In this document: positions 40,718 to 53,600 of the stretch, piece after piece
How the letters are laid out: each line of letters begins with the position of its first letter
Numbering within the stretch: position 1 is the stretch's first letter
NCBI RefSeq assembly: GCF_009730915.1
Contig: NC_052479.1
Coordinates: 2,976,001 to 3,040,000, forward strand
Source: Dioscorea cayenensis subsp. rotundata
Taxonomy: Eukaryota; Streptophyta; Magnoliopsida; Dioscoreales; Dioscoreaceae
Direction of reading: 5' to 3'
Length of the DNA: 64,000 nt
Notes under the pieces: generated by a model
What the model saw: only the letters and a program-made list of their open reading frames with translations
Told to the model about the DNA's origin: nothing
The model's database searches: none
Made by a program: the position numbers and the translations under genes

Positions 40718-41375
40718 CAAGTTCCTGATTGATTATCGACAGTTCGACACGCAAGTTTTGCGCAAGAAATGCAGACTGGTAATAATCTTCGTCGAATGCG
40801 CTCTTTTATGCAAATAGACTGGTTCCGACTAATGGCAGTTTGACGTCCCAGCTATCCACTCCAAATACATTGATTTCAAGGTTTAATTTTTCCAAAGACC
40901 TGCAAATAGCTTAAATTAAGTATCTCATATAAATCTGTTTCTTTTAATCATGTGAGAAAATTATTTAAGAACTTTGTTGCAGTTCTAACTTATGATGCCA
41001 TGAATTTATATATATATATATTGTGTATTGTGATGCTAAATGCTGCTGCTTCTTGTTTTTTTTTTTTTTTTTAATGAGCAATTTGAGGTTTTCAATTTGG
41101 TGCTTTTATTTTGCTTAAATGCATGATAATTTTTTTGGCAGGTTTTAATGAACAATTTAATTTAGGATTACCACTAGCTCAATGTTTGAGTATTAAGTCG
41201 TTTGGCTTTTATGTTTGAAGGCTTCCATGTTGGAATAAGGTATAACATTACATATTACAAATGAGTGAAGAGCAATATAAATACTTGTGTTGTTTTATGT
41301 TTGATGATGATAAATAACATGATGGAATAAAAAAATGGTAAATTTATAATAATATCTTTTGTATTATTTTAAGGG
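40718..41375. other. TAF5 3' flank, AT-rich
   Basis: It probably contains the TAF5 3' untranslated region (AATAAA-like motifs are frequent but I could not pick one), a short TA run near 41010 and a T tract near 41060. No other gene was seen. Confidence 0.45.
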
Positions 41376-41378
41376 AAA

Positions 41379-42052
41379 ATTACTGTTTATCCTTCGTTAT
41401 TTTCAAAACTTCCCAAAAACCCCCTCCAATTTTTGTACACTCCGGACAGTCCTCTGTTATATTTTACATTCTCTTTAACCCCTCGCCGGTAAGTTGAAGT
41501 GGGTTCATGATATGAAATTCTTTTTTTGCCCTTGCAAAAGGAGGGAAAAATGGTGGCCAATCATATCATGTCCGAACTTTATGTATAATTTTCCAATTTT
41601 GTTTGCCTCCTGCTTGCTTTGTCTCAAACAAAATTTAGAAGGCTCATATCTTGTTCTTCTTGTTCTTGTTCTTTTTTTTCTTCTTCTCATTTGGTGACAG
41701 AGGCTTCGCCGGTAGAGACAACTTCGGAGACAGCTTCGGAAATGGAAAAGCTGAAGACGCGAGTTGAGAAAAAGCAAGTAAACGACTCCAATAAATTCGT
41801 CTCTTGGGATTACCCTACGGAAAACCACCCCACTTCCTCTCAAACCGCCGAGATGGCTGTAGCCACGACTCCCCATGCAAGGGCATTTTCGTCCATAAAA
41901 TTTGAAACTCACTCCGTTCACATCCGTTACAGGCTTTGGGGGTTTGAAAAACATATAGTTTAAAATGAGGGGGGGTTTTTAGGGATTGTAAAACTAACGG
42001 GGTGTTTTTGACAATTTTACAAACTTAGAGGGTTTTTTTGACAATTTTCACT
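41379..42052. mobile_element. Possible non-autonomous transposon carrying a GC-rich segment
   Basis: The left edge GGGAAAATTACTGTTTATCC, followed by AAACTTCCCAAAAACCCCC, mirrors the complement of the right edge, AGTGAAAATTGTCAAAAAAA followed by CAATCCCTAAAAACCCCCC, giving loose terminal inverted similarity. The middle (41490-41950) is GC-richer and open in two overlapping directions: 149 codons on the minus strand and 114 on the plus. I recognise neither product and favour neither as a gene. The ends are too diverged, and the flanking duplication too unclear, to assign a superfamily. Confidence 0.35.
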
Positions 42053-42588
42053 ATAATAAATTACAAAGTTTTTCTTTTCCTACTATAAATCACAATGTTT
42101 GTGTCATCGAACTTGCAAAGTTTATGATGAAAGGAAGAAAGCTGACTGGCAGCTGACGTGGCTTCGCGTGAAACCGCGTCGGCACGCCGCGGTTGGAACA
42201 CGTGTCAAGATCAAGACAATGGTCAGTGATCTTAAAAAAGACCGGTAGCTCATCGCCTTTACTACCCATTCTTCTTCTTCTTCTTTATGACTTAATCTAT
42301 ACTTCATTTATTAATAAAAATTAATAAATTTATATTTCCTATTTATTTCCATGATTAAAACTATCCAATTTCAGTCACACTATTCATGACTCCAATTTTC
42401 CAATATTTTCAAAATATAAAATTAATAATTAAAAAAAATGATAAATAGAAGGTAATTGGTTTCTTAACTTCACCGCGTGTGTCTTTACCTCTGATCCATC
42501 TCCCCCGAGCTTCGCGTTCCTCGTTGACGACCTCTCTACTTCTCCTCCTCCTCCTCCTTCTCGTCGCTCTCTCCGCTCTTGCTCTTCA
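42053..42588. promoter_or_regulatory. MCU upstream region
   Basis: Region between the repeat-like element and the MCU start codon. It includes a GC-richer stretch at 42150-42215 (GCGTCGGCACGCCGCGG, with ACACGTGTC) and an AT-rich stretch followed by a C/T-rich leader at about 42490-42588 with CTCCTC repeats. The ACACGTGTC palindrome contains a CACGTG G-box core. No TATA box could be chosen with confidence. Confidence 0.4.
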
Positions 42589-44906
42589 ATGTGGCGCTCA
42601 TCGTCGTCGAGATTCCTCTTTAGATCCCTCGCCGGAGCGGCTGGAGTTAGGCCGGCAGTGGGGCGCTGCAGCCGCCCCCTTGATCGCCTGTCTTCGTCCG
42701 CCCCTGACGCTGGTGGTGGTGGTGGTGGAAGTGGAGGTGAAGAGCCCATGTCGTTTGCGGAGGCGAAGAAGCTCATGCGGTTGGTGAACGTGGAGGCGCT
42801 GAAAAGGAGGTTGGGGATGGAGGCTGAGGAGGTCATTGGGTATTCCGAGCTTCTTAAGGCTTGTGAGGGAATGGGGGTTGTTAGGTCGCCTGAAGAAGCT
42901 GCTGCTTTTGCTCGTGTGTTGGATGAGGCTGGTGTTGTGCTCTTGTTTCGGGATAAGGTGTATCTTCATCCTGATAAGGTGATTTCAGCTTGCCTTTCTT
43001 TCTGTTGATTTTGGTTCTTGTTGCTGTGTTTATTTGTTTGGATGAATGGTTTTGAGATCTGATGAATTGTTGTTGTTTGGATTGGGATTTGAATGCTGTT
43101 TGATTTTGTGTTTGTCTAGGTCTTTTGTTGATTTGGTGTTCATTGGATTGAAAAAAAAAGAGGGTATTTTAGATTATTATTATTGTGATTTTGGGACTAT
43201 TTGTTTAAAAAGTTTGATTTTGATCATCTTGGGAAAATTTTAGATGCTAACTATCTGATGGAATTTTAATTTGCTTGTTAGAATGTCAGAAAGAAGGATT
43301 TATTTGGAGAATTGAATTGTGAGATGTTCAATTAGAAGGAAGGTTAGATGGATTTAGAAATTTAGTTATCAATGCAACCTAAAATAAGGGATTGTCTGGA
43401 AGGAATCTGATCACTGTCCTGATTGAATGTACGAATATAGGGAAAGAATGGAACCTGGATCAAATAGAACATCAATTGTTACTTCCGTTGTTGTTGTCTT
43501 GTTAGAACTGTCCTGCTATTTTGAACATTTTGCTGTCTGCTCTGGAGGGGAAATGGGGGAAAAGAGAATAACTTTGCTGCCATTGGGCCCTCTGGAATTG
43601 ATGCGGAGTGCCAAGGATGTGGCTTTTTTGTTGAATTATTTCTTCTTCCTTTTTTCCTGTCCTTTGTGGTGAACTTACTGATTAATCTTTTATTGAGGTT
43701 GAAGACTTTCTACAATATGCATTCTATTGTCTCTTACTTTTGTTTTCTTTCCATAGTTCAATTTGTTTTCTGACTTTGCATGTCATGCTTGTTGAGGTTG
43801 AAGACAGACAGACAGACATACCTCATTGTCTACAAATATTTTGTGAATGATATATACCTTTTTGGTTTTGATGAGATTAGAATGTGGTCCTTTGCTGTCT
43901 TCTACTCATTTCTGAACCTGGATCAAGCTCTTTGTCATGTCAGTTTATGTTCATGTAGCTGATATTTTTTACTCTACTGACCATTTTCACTTTCATGACA
44001 AACATGATCTGATATTGGTTTTGATGAATTTGGAATGTATTGCTTTGATGACTTGTATTATTTTGTGAACCAAGGTCCAAGTTATCTGTCATGTGTTCAT
44101 GTACCTGGTGTTTGTTTCACAAGTCATCACTTTCACTTTCACTTTCTAGACAAAAATGATCTGACCAACCTCTATGCTTGCTTTCCCAATTCTACACTGA
44201 ATATTATCTCCTTCATTGAGAATGTGAAGTCTTGAACTTCAGCTCTACATAGTGTTTGAAAGGCTGATCTTTTTCATCAAATGACAGTCTTCTATGGCTA
44301 TCATTTTTTTCATAAGACTTAATCCTTAAAGCACCATCTCTTCTGTGTTGCAAATAAATGATTATATTTCTTCGTCAAATAATTTGTTCATGAATATTTT
44401 CATTTCATGCACTTTTGGCTGGCAGTCTAACGCTTCAATACCTTTTATTATTTTAGGTTGTTGATCTTGTGAGAAGAGCCATGCCACTTGCATTGACACC
44501 GGAGAATGATCCAAGAAGAGAAGAGCTGAAACAGCTTCAAAAGAAAAAGGAAGAGATTGACATGCTCGCCCACAAACAAGTTCGTCGCATTCTCTGGTCA
44601 GGACTTGGAATCTTTGTCGCCCAAATCGGTCTTTTCTTTCGTCTAACCTTCTGGGAGTTCTCCTGGGATGTCATGGAGCCCGTAGCATTCTTCGCCACAA
44701 CAGGCGGCCTTCTTGTTGGTTATGCTTACTTCCTTTTCACATCGAGGGATCCGACATATCAGGACTTGATGAAGAGGCTCTTCGTGTCGAGGCAAAAGAA
44801 GTTACATCAGAAACATAATTTCGATGTAGAGAGGTTCATGGAACTGCAGAAACACTGCAAAAGCCCTCTAGACCACACAGAACAATCTGTTGTTCATCAC
44901 AGGTAA
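42589..44906 (+). CDS. MCU: Mitochondrial calcium uniporter pore subunit, two exons
   Basis: The protein forms the Ca2+-selective pore of the inner mitochondrial membrane. Exon 1 is 42589-42978 and exon 2 is 44457-44906; the intron is GT-AG in phase 0. The product is 279 residues. The N-terminus ([19 protein letters not shown]) is Arg/Ser-rich like a mitochondrial presequence. The matrix domain follows ([20 protein letters not shown]), then a coiled-coil-like Lys/Glu helix ([15 protein letters not shown]). Transmembrane helix 1 is at about 176-196. The selectivity-filter motif is WDVMEP at 200-205, with the conserved Asp and Glu of the W-D-x-x-E-P signature. Transmembrane helix 2 is at about 206-226. 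Length and order match plant MCU proteins. No lesion was seen. Confidence 0.95.
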
Positions 44907-45255
44907 CATTTCTGTGATCTTTACCGATGTCTTGCATCAAATGTTGCTTATTGATCTTCTTCACCCATTGCATGATCCAGGCTTATTTACTTCCATCCTG
45001 GCATACTTTTTTCTTATTTGAAGAAGATCAATTATAAAATTATGCGAAAAAAATTGTTGTAGAGATACTAACAAAGTATTTATTTTCCATCAAGATTTGC
45101 ACTCCAATTTGCAAGAGTTTGCAGTTATGAAATATGATGCATCTACTGATAATTGTAACTCCTAATGTCAGATCCTTATGTTAAACAGTATTATAATTGT
45201 TATGTATTTTTAATATTGGTCTTTATTTGTAAATTGTATATTCATGAAAAAAATT
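44907..45255. other. MCU 3' flank
   Basis: AT-rich sequence between the MCU stop codon and the next transposon, probably including the 3' untranslated region. Nothing else was recognised. Confidence 0.5.
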
Positions 45256-46383
45256 GGCTAATTTATTAAAATATTGTTTATTTTTAAATTATTTCCCAAA
45301 ATGCGCATTTCCGTAAATAATTACGGAAATGCACATTTTATATTTTTTATTATTTTTTTAAATTAGCTGGTCCCACGGTAGTTTTTTAATATTTAAATTT
45401 AATTTTTTAAAAAAACAGAGGGTCCCGTTATTTTTTTAATATTAAGTTTTTATTTTTTTAAAAACTGCAGGTCCCGATAGGTTTTAAATTAAAAACATTT
45501 TACATTCAAACCTTTATAATTTTCATTAATTTTTCTTATAACTTATTTTTTCTCACTTCTACTATGTTATTTTTACTTTTACTAATTGTAACCGGCTGTT
45601 AATAATTTAAATAAATAATTTTAATATTAAACACTTATAACTTATTTATTCTTTCGTCAAGAGTTCCTACGGGCCTTGGTCGGTGTTCCTCTCGACCAAG
45701 GTTGTCTCCTTCGTTCAGTATAACAAGAATATGAATTTTGCTAGATTTAATGTAAAAAAATAAAATAACATTGCAAGAAAATAAAAAAACTACAATGACA
45801 AAAAATTTAAAGAAGAGCTTCTCTATATTGATAATTTTTTCTTATAGAAATACTTGTGTGTTTTAGAAAAAGAATTTGGAGGGTTTATATAGGCCTCCAC
45901 CTAACAAATGGATGGTTAAGATCAATTTTATCCAATGGCTCTCATGAATGTGGTAGGTGCCAATTGCCACCAACAATTCATCCCAACAACCCCCTTATAA
46001 TGAAAAAATATTAAAATTATTTATTTAAATTATTAACAGCCGGTTACAATTAGTGAAAGTAAAAAAAACATAGTAGAAGTGAGAAAAAATAAGTTATAAG
46101 AAAAATTAATGAAAATTATAAGGGTTTGAATGTAAAATGTTTTTAATTTAAAAACTATCGGACCTGCAGTTTTTAAAAAAAATAAAAACTTAATATTAAA
46201 AAAATAACGGGCCCTTCTATTTTTCAAAAAAATTAAATTTAAATATTAAAAAACTACAGTGGGACCGGTTGATTTAAAAAAAAATAATAAAAAAAATATA
46301 AAATGCGTATTTCCGTAAATAATTACGGAAATGTGCATTTTGAGAAATAATTTAAAAATAAACAATATTTTAATAAATTAGCC
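45256..46383. mobile_element. Second Mutator-like element of the 11885-13223 family
   Basis: It begins GGCTAATTTATTAAAATATT and ends with the complement AATATTTTAATAAATTAGCC, with long arms pairing over several hundred bases. Each arm contains a hairpin-like motif TGCGCATTTCCGTAA, spacer ATAA, then its complement (45302-45335; similar at about 46304-46338). The core GGCCTCCACCTAACAAATGG plus ATGGTTA and CCAATGGCTCTCATGAATG matches the core of the element at 11885-13223. Flanks are A-rich (AAAAAAATT left, poly(A) right), so the 9-bp duplication cannot be confirmed. It has no transposase. Confidence 0.75.
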
Positions 46384-49300
46384 AAAAAAAAAAAATTTTC
46401 CAGTTAGCAGAGGTTTTCATAAAAGTTTTTAAAAAATTTATAGAAATTAAATCTGCAACTATTGAAATTGATATAGCGTTTGCATATTTAAATCTCTAGA
46501 AATGTAGAAATTAAATAAAATAAAATTAATGGAAAAATAAAGTTAAAAAATAATATTTGCCCCAAAATTAAGAAACTGCCAATTACAAGGGTCGGTAGTA
46601 CAGTACAATATAGTACAAGGGTTGAGTTAGAGCGCAACTATTTGTATTGTGTTATGTTTGGTAGTACAATACAACATAGTACATGTAGTTGAGTTAAGCA
46701 CAGCTATTTGCACTGTGTTATGCTTGATATTTAATAGATAACACAAAAAAAAATTTGTGTTGTTGGCTATTTGATTCATACAAGTACGAGATATAAAAAG
46801 CAAATTTTTTTTGTGATATTTTTTATATTGTTTTATGTTAGTGATATCTTCAATTTATTTATTTTTGTTTTACAATAAAATTTTCAAAGAATAATAATTT
46901 ATAATTTTTTGTTGCCTTTTCAATATTCATCACTTAAAATTTTTATGATCAATAAAATTATAGATTTTTTTTAAAAAAAAATTTACTATATATTGATTAA
47001 TAATTAATTATAAAAGAAATTTGAACCAAAAAATTGGATTTTCAAAAATAATTCACCATATGTATTAATTCATAAGCTAAAGCAACAAATATTAATGCAT
47101 GATTAATTAATAAAAAACATTAGTCTAATAATGCAGATAAACATTTATTTTTGTCTTTTGACTATATTGTATTTCAAGTACCCTTCAAGTTGTGCTATAC
47201 GTAATCTCCCTTTTTGATATTGTATTCCTACTTTATTTGTTAATTATAAAGATAATAAAAAAAATTGTGCTATGTTGTACCTCAAATTTATTAACAGCTC
47301 ACAAATTGAAATAATTTGTGCTTTGTAAATTTGAGAAAGAATTTTTATTTTTTTTTGGAACTTTTATTTGCCCTTTTTTATAGGGTTTTAAAATACATTT
47401 TTTTAACAAACCATACAAGGTTTTTTTTTTAATAAACATATAAAATATAAATATGTATCATATAAAAATCACATATGTTTAAAACTGTACTTATAAAAAT
47501 ATAAAAAGATATATATATATTTGTTTTTTATTCATTAAAAGTTTGGAATAGTTTATATAAAAATAGAAGATATAGAAGTGTACAAATCTTAAATTTTTCA
47601 CATGAGGTGTAATTTTTTGTTTTTGAGGATTTATATATAGTTTTTAATTTTGAATTGATAGTTTGATATAATGAAATGTGACGCATTAGATACATTAATC
47701 AATAAAAAAAAGAGAATTTATTTTTTTAGAAAATTATTCGATATCTTGATTGCTTCAAAGTTACAAACATTTATAATAATAAAAACCCTAAAAACCCCCT
47801 AAAATGCAAAGGGATTTTTAAAAATAAACAAAAATAAAAAATAAAATAAAATAAAACATAAATAAGATTAAATAAAAGACTATAAAAATAAAAATCTTCT
47901 TCCTTACGTCAGCATCAAAATGTGAATATAATTTTTTTTAAAAATTGTTAATAATTTATATATATCAATCTAATCCAAGAATATCATTGTTGAAGGGTCA
48001 AATCAATAGGACCCCAACTCAAGTGAATCTTTATAACAGATTAATTAATTTTGGCATTATAATCTCAAAAATATCTCAATTAATCAATTATAAAATGATA
48101 AATAATACTTTTTTTAATCATGCATTAAATAATAACCATAACATAAATATGATCACATAATTAATTCTAAAACAACAAATTAATTAATCAAAGGCACTGT
48201 TTTCACATTATTAGAAATTATATTCTTCTAATTAAAGATTTGGTGCTTTGTAAATTTGGATTACTTGTTATAAATATTCAAGGTATCATTAAATGAGTTT
48301 TAATTTTAGAAATAAAAATAAATAATCACTCATATTTTTATTTTATTTTTCTTATATTTCTGAAATTAAAAATATGGGGAAAATCTAAGTTTAGATTTTA
48401 GTAAATATTTTTTTGTTATATTTCACAAAGAAATGTTTTTTTAGATCTATGTTTGGATGACAGCCTCATAGATCATGTCCAAATTTTGACTGAAATCTAG
48501 GGTTAGGTGGGACCCGTTTCTCTGACTATCATGTTCACCTTATGAATTAATAATTTACTAATAAATATTATTATTTCATATTATAAAATTATATATATAT
48601 ATATATATATTTTATATTTTTTTCGTATACCTCCCTATAATGTTCCATATTTTCACCAAACATGCCATGTTACTCTGTTGGTTTTACTTATTTTTAGATC
48701 CCTGCTTTTTTTAAGCGAACGTTTGGTAATTGAGATTTGAAAAACTGAGTAAAAATATAAAAAAAATTAAGGACACACAAAAACATACTCGTTTAAATCT
48801 TATAGATTGATTGAATATTTGTTTTTATATAAAGTGGACAAGTTATTCGTCTCAATGATGTTATTTATTTTTAATAAAATATAATTTATCTTGTAAATTT
48901 TAACTTTTGTTTTAAATGGGGAAAGTTTTTAATATGCATTAAAAAAAAGTCCATTTTGTTTAAATTGGTCGTAGTTCACTCAAATATTTTAATTAATTGA
49001 AAATTAGAAATTTATTTTCTGAATCTCTCTCTCACTCGCTTACTGATATATATTTGTATATGTAAATTTTGAAATTTATTTATTATGAAAATCATTTTTT
49101 CCGGAAATAATAAGCGGTATTTTCACTCCGAGCATGTCCATTGACCAAGAATTAATCATCCAATTTATGCGCTCTTACTTAATGATGTAAGATTTGGGTT
49201 ACAAATCCGTAATCTCAACCAAAGACTTGTTATCACTAATACTATATTTAGTGAGACTTCAACTAAAAGACTTGTTATCACTAATACTATATTTAGTGAG

Positions 49301-50660
49301 ACTGAAGCTGAGAATTTTTTAAATGTCTTACACTCATTTTAAATCTGATGAAAATGTGTTTTTGGGTGAAATTCAATAGAAAATTTAATAAGATAAATAA
49401 AATTTAAATATAGGATGGTACTTGGGCTTGTTTGGATCACGTGGAGTTTTGAGTTTTGATTAAAAATGAGATGCCCACAAACCCTTTTTAAGAAAATTCG
49501 AATACATGCTTCAAATCCATCATAGAAGATAAAAATAATAAATTATTTTGGAATTTATAAAAATAGATAGATATTATATACCATAGAGCAAGTATTCTTG
49601 ATTTTATGAAATTATTTTGGAAACTTTTTTTCCCTTTCATGAAAATTGCATTTCCTTATAATGTATTATAATATTTTTAAATTTTTTTAATATATACAAC
49701 AACAATGTCAACAAACCTACATTCTTTCGGTTTCAATTAAGTTTATTTTGAATAAACGGTTCATTTAAATTTTTTTTAAAGCTTTTAATTTAGGTTTTTT
49801 TTATTAATACAACAAATGCATATATATATAATCAAGAGGTGCACATAATAATTCACTAGCGAACTCTCACCCGATGGATATAAAAATTTTATAAACCAAG
49901 TTTTGCACAATTGAGCCAATACCATTGGACCAAAAAGTATGCAGATTTTTTTGATATCATATAACTAGATTAAATAATCATCAAATTGTTATTATAATAA
50001 CCAACTTAACATAAATTATATTTGAATGTAAATTGGTGTTTATTGTGATCTAATACCTAATTCAAACATCTCACATCATTCATCTTTCTACAAAAACCTG
50101 CCCTCATGAAGTCACCCTTTATTAGTCATAGAATTATCTTACAAAAATTAATTGACTAAAAACATTACATTCAAAATATCATCATATATATATATATATA
50201 TTAAAATTTTATAATTATAAAATCATCAAAAGTAACAAATAGAATGAGTTTATTCATAACAACACACAATGCTTTCATTAAATATTAATTAAATAACTCC
50301 ACAAATCAGGGACCTATACAACAACCCAAAACAAATAAACAATTAGGGTGTATTTATTACTAATAAATCTATAACAACGAATGTCTTCATAAATATTAAT
50401 AAAAATATCTCTAGGATCCACATAAAAAAAACCCAAAAACAAATAAACAAAGGGGGTATATGTAAAATTCTCAGAAAATAAATAATTATTAAAATTAGAA
50501 AAATTAATAATAATCTCACTTTTTCTTTTCTTTCTCTTTCTTGTCTCACTGTCAAAAGCTCAACGAAAACACAAAGCTTTCAAAGCTCTACCCAAAAAAA
50601 CTCGCAAACCGACATCCACTCTCACTCTCTCTGGTACTCCGACGAGCTTGGAAGACGACG
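46384..50660. other. AT-rich intergenic DNA between MCU and GAUT7
   Basis: The region has a doubled stretch near 46600-46735 (GTAGTACAGTACAATATAGTACA and a second similar copy), TA tracts at 48590-48610 and 50187-50202, and a 45-bp-period duplication at 49222-49303 (listed separately). No exon, RNA gene or transposon terminus was recognised. The last 150 bp, with CTTTCTCTTTCTTG and CACTCTCACTCTCTCTGG, look like the C/T-rich GAUT7 leader. Confidence 0.5.
49222..49303. repeat. Two-copy tandem duplication, period 45 bp
   Basis: The segment AAGACTTGTTATCACTAATA followed by CTATATTTAGTGAGACT occurs at 49222-49258 and identically at 49267-49303. The lack of divergence suggests a recent duplication. 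It is non-coding. Confidence 0.8.
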
Positions 50661-53600
50661 ATGAAGGGCTACGTCACCTTGACGGCGCCGCCGGCGAAGC
50701 GCAGGTGGAAGGGCGTGGCGGTGGCGGTGGTGCTGGCGCTTGTTGTCTTCTCTATGCTCGTCACTCTGGCTTTCCTCCTTGGTCTTCATAACCGGCTTCC
50801 TTATGGTTCGCTTCTTTGATCCCTACCTGGATCTGGCATTGCTTTGATCTGCCCCGGATCTTGAGATTTGGGGCGGAGAGATCTGCATTTCTTGTTTGTT
50901 TTTTCTTGTGTTTATGGGTTTTTGGTTGAGATCTCTGATTTTGGGTTGGGGTTTTGTGTAGGGTATGGGAGTGGAGATCGGGCGCCTTCGGTGAGGAATT
51001 GTTTGGATTTGCTGTGATTGTGGGTGAGCATTTTGTGCCTTTTTTATGCTTATTTGTGCAGGAGTCGGGATTTCGGAGTTTTGATCATTTGGATGTTGTT
51101 GGGGGTGAAGAGCAGCAGATTTCTGAGGTTTGGGTTGCGTGTGTTTTCTAGTAGTTTGATTTCTATGTTCTCTTTTTGTTTTTTTCTTGAAAATTGGTTT
51201 TTGAACTAATGCATTTGATTGCTTGAAGCTTCTGATGTTTTTTTTTATGTGTTAAATGATGCCATTTTGTGCTATGGTCATCCGCAGGGTGAAGAAGCGA
51301 GGATTACTAATCTGGTGGAAAGATTTGGACATGCGCTGGTAAAAATTTAAGTTTTGATTTGGTTTTTGTTTTTGGTGAAGTAAATGCTTGTGTTTGTTAA
51401 AGAGAAAGCAGTAATTTTTGTTGGACTTGTTCAAATTTGTTTGGTTGTTGAGCTTAGATAAGTTCTTTTTTTGTATACTGTTTCTGGAAGCTTGGATTAT
51501 ATGTTTTTGTTACTACTTAATGTGGCAAGACTCTTGATTTGATACTTTGCTACTACAACTATGAGATTTTTTTTAAGCATCTTGTAGATAAATAGTTTTT
51601 GCTTAGTTTTCTCTTTAAAATGAGGCAATGATTGATCGCCAGGCTTTGGCAGAGATATCAATTTTTTGGCATTACTTTTAATGCATTGACAGAAGCCTTT
51701 TTTTTTTTTGGCTTTAAATACAGGTTGTGGCTTTTGTTCTGTTAGTTTATTAAACCGAACTTTTGGTGCTTTGGCTAAAGTTTATTTTGTTTGTGCGCCA
51801 CTTCCATGAGAGTTGTTAATTACTATCAATGGTTACAATTTTCTTGTAATGTGTTTTTCCCATTTTCCAATTTTTTTTTATCTTTACTGACGAATAAACT
51901 GAATGTAATATTTAAGAATGATTACTCAAAGGGGACGCACTAAATAATGTCTCTCAGGATGTCACTGAGGACCTAACAACACAACCTGAGGCCACCCCCA
52001 AGAGTGCTGCAAAGGATACAGTCTCCTACTCCAAAGGTGCATGAGATGTCAAATTCTTGGTCTTTACACTTGAATTGCTCATAAAAGTAGTTGTCTTTTA
52101 TGATATTGAATCTCTTAATTCCTTTTTGTTGTATACAGATTTGCCCCCTCCACAAGTAGAACCAAAGAAACAACCATCAAAAAAGGTCGGGGTAAGATTA
52201 CTTGTGTGCATTTGCCAATGCTGTTTATCAAGTGAGGCTTTTTTTATATATATTATTAGTTTTTTGCATATTGTGAAATTGTTTAATTGCATATATACCA
52301 TTACCAAATATGACATTCGTGCTATTACAAAGTTATAAACTTATATGTTGGCATCTATGCACTGTAAGATCGATCCTAAAAAGAAAGTGATTGTAGGGCA
52401 TGTGTCAATCAGCATTAGTTTTACAGGGGCATGCGCTCAATTACATATTTTAGAAGGGTACTGCTAAATTCTACATAAAGGACAATTTTTTTTTTATTGT
52501 TTTACTTTTATATCCATTTATCTTTCTGCTTGATTCAACCAAGTGACTCAAAAATTAGTTGAATGATGAAGTTGCTTACAAAGATTGGGATGCCATGGTG
52601 TTAGCTTTTAGTCTTTTGTGGGTCTCAATTCTTGACAAACAAGTCAATAACTTTGTTGGTGATTATTCTTCATTTCTTGCGTTATTACCTTCTGAATATC
52701 ATTCTTTGTTTATCTGCCAGAATAATGAAGTCAGTAAAAAGAATTCTGCCCAAGGTTCAAGCAGAGATGAAACTGGTAAACCTTGTCAGGTTGAATTCGG
52801 TAGCTACTGCCTTTGGTCTTCAGAACATAAAGAAGTTATGAAGGATACCACAGTGAAGAGGGTCAAAGATCAGCTTTTTGTCGCTAGAGCTTACTATCCA
52901 AGTGTCGCAAAACTCAAGCATCAGGAGAAGCTGTCTCGTGAAATGAAACAAAACATTCAAGAACATGAACGGATGCTTAGTGAAGCAATTTCAGATGCAG
53001 ATCTTCCACCACTGTAAGATATTACATGAACCATTTGGATCCTCTTTCCTTCTTGCCTTTACAGTTGTTTTATGACCTTTACAAAAGTCTAGTATAAGCC
53101 TAATAGTGGGTTTGCCACCTTGACACCTTTAGCCATCTTGTGATTGGCTTGGACTAAGATTGGTAACCACCCTTCTTATACTATAGGTCTTCCTGAGCTC
53201 CCAGTGTGGGTTTATGTTCTCTGAAACAGATTCATTCTTCCTTTTATTTTCTGAAGTTGCCCCATTCTTGTAATGCTGCAAGTTAAATTTTAGTGTGACA
53301 ATTTTTGTTAAAATAAAGTAAATTAAGAAAGGATTTATTGAGGCAAGAGATCGGGACTCGTGGTCCCTGAAAATTCATATGACAGTTGAGTATTTTCTAG
53401 GGATCATTCATAACCTCTGAGTTATCTGCAAGATTACATAGCATATTTTTAGATCATTATCTGCTTAAAAGAAAGTAACCCTATATTTAAACCTTGTTGG
53501 AGTAATTGGGGGGATGGCTATCTGACTAGGATCGTATGTCTAAAAATTGACATTGAAACTCCTGGATTTGGTGGTGATTGTGTTAGAATTTGTTTTGTTC

